Shown here: in pieces, positions 4,822 to 5,481 of the stretch
How the letters are laid out: each line of letters starts with the position of its first letter
How positions within the stretch are numbered: the stretch's first letter is position 1
Origin: JALZEG01 sp046263255
GTDB taxonomy: Bacteria; Actinomycetota; CADDZG01; WHSQ01
NCBI GenBank assembly: GCA_046263255.1
Contig: JBHELD010000061.1
Coordinates: forward strand, 1 to 5,481
Direction of reading: 5' to 3'
DNA: 5,481 nt
Translations under genes and position numbers: made by a program
The notes under the pieces: model-generated
Databases searched by the model: none
What the model was told of the DNA's origin: nothing
The model's input: only the letters and a program-made list of their open reading frames with translations

Positions 4822-5481
4822 TCAGCGAGATCGCGGCGGGCACCTCCGGGCCCACGTGCGGCCACCGTCGACGGAGCAGTAGGGGCCGTAGTACGTGGGC
4901 CCGGGGACCGTGCCCGCGTCGCTGCGCGCGTAGGCCGCGGTCACGAAGACGCCGCCGGTCGAGGTCACGTCGATCTCGGGGAGGCTGCACCAGTCACGCA
5001 TGTTCCACGGCAGCGTTCCGGCCGAATGCCGTGAGAAGCCCGTCGCCGGCGTGCCCGTGGCCCACTCGCGCCTGAACCCCACGCGCCGCCACGTCTTGCC
5101 CGCGTCGGTGCTCTTCAGGATCGCCTCCTGCATCAGATCCGGGTAGACGCCCGCGAGCTCGTCCGGCGGGTTCTCGCAGGCCAGCCACCGGAGGTAGACG
5201 GTTTCGGGGCGTCGTGGGTGAAGGGCGAGCCGCGCCCACGTCTCCTGCAGGTACGGCGGCTCGGGCCTTTCGGGCATCAGCCGCGCCACGCTCTGCAGCT
5301 CGGTTCCGTCGTCGCCGCGCAGCCTCCATGCCTCGATCTCCTCGTCGAGGGATCCCTTCCTCAACAGGTAGAGCAACGGCGTGTCGCGGCTGGTCCCGAT
5401 CTCGGCGCTCATCACGAGCTCCATCGGAAAGCTCGCGACCTGCTCGAGACACACGAGGGCGAACGAGCACCGGAAGAGCGT
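4822..5481 (-). CDS. Asp-box (BNR) repeat protein, 5' end outside the window
   Basis: The frame is open from the right edge to a TGA at 4824-4822 (219 residues seen); the true start lies beyond the window. Two Asp boxes are clear: STDAGKTW at residues 124-131 and SVDGGRTW at 203-210. This motif sits in beta-propeller blades of sialidase-like and related secreted proteins and does not by itself show glycosidase activity. Several cysteines, and the membrane anchor apparently encoded just downstream, point to an extracytoplasmic, possibly surface-bound protein. GTG 5454 could be read as a start, but in-frame codons continue upstream without a stop. The visible ending TWARRCPPRSR is doubtful: one extra G at the GGGCCC (4848-4853) would give TWGPEV, a very common continuation of an Asp box, and extend the protein. 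Substrate and role are unknown. Confidence 0.7.
   Translation of the reverse strand, partial: TLFRCSFALVCLEQVASFPMELVMSAEIGTSRDTPLLYLLRKGSLDEEIEAWRLRGDDGTELQSVARLMPERPEPPYLQETWARLALHPRRPETVYLRWLACENPPDELAGVYPDLMQEAILKSTDAGKTWRRVGFRREWATGTPATGFSRHSAGTLPWNMRDWCSLPEIDVTSTGGVFVTAAYARSDAGTVPGPTYYGPYCSVDGGRTWARRCPPRSR

Noticed and set aside
1..5481. CRISPR arrays, insertion sequences, integrase sites, rRNA and tRNA genes.
   Set aside because: Apart from the 34-bp tandem pair I see no spaced repeats, transposase motifs, terminal inverted repeats or RNA gene signatures on either strand.

Overview
This is a high-GC window with strong G/C preference at third codon positions, no insertion sequence, no tRNA or rRNA gene and no CRISPR array. 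Three features suggest a chromosomal segment of an uncultured or little-studied Actinomycetota: an actinobacterial-type protein O-mannosyltransferase, a protein resembling the DUF6328 membrane family, and several starts that look leaderless (a -10 hexamer 7-8 nt before ATG/GTG with no Shine-Dalgarno). The phylum call is an inference from gene content and composition, not from a marker gene.

Layout, left to right. Positions 1-305 (-) hold the N-terminal part of an unrecognised membrane protein. It is divergent, across only 30 bp, from a complete protein mannosyltransferase at 336-1895 (+). The two starts appear to be served by back-to-back promoters whose -10 boxes lie 2 bp apart. The mannosyltransferase stop shares a CTAG with the stop of a convergent FKBP-type prolyl isomerase lipoprotein at 1892-2347 (-). 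Ten bases upstream of the isomerase start lies the end of a secreted protein of unknown function at 2358-3419 (-).

The 166-bp divergent gap at 3420-3585 carries a good promoter and a short leader with two mutually exclusive hairpins, one of which buries the ribosome-binding site of a 49-residue zinc-ribbon microprotein (3586-3735, +). That gene ends in a 34-bp tandem duplication that forms an intrinsic terminator. Convergent to it is a DUF6328-like four-helix membrane protein (3864-4304, -). Upstream of that lies a 52-residue secreted peptide with four cysteines in a 26-residue mature part (4355-4513, -). The right end (4574-5481, -) is a secreted or surface protein with Asp-box (BNR) repeats. 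Its 5' end is outside the window, and its C-terminal part seems broken by frameshifts before an acidic linker and membrane anchor.

Taken together, most products act at or beyond the membrane: glycosylation of exported proteins, folding of exported proteins, two secreted proteins, an anchored repeat protein and two membrane proteins. Only the zinc-ribbon microprotein looks cytoplasmic. No defined pathway links them. The items most worth following are the microprotein with its switch-like leader, the symmetric divergent leaderless promoter, the four-cysteine peptide and the frame-broken anchor region.
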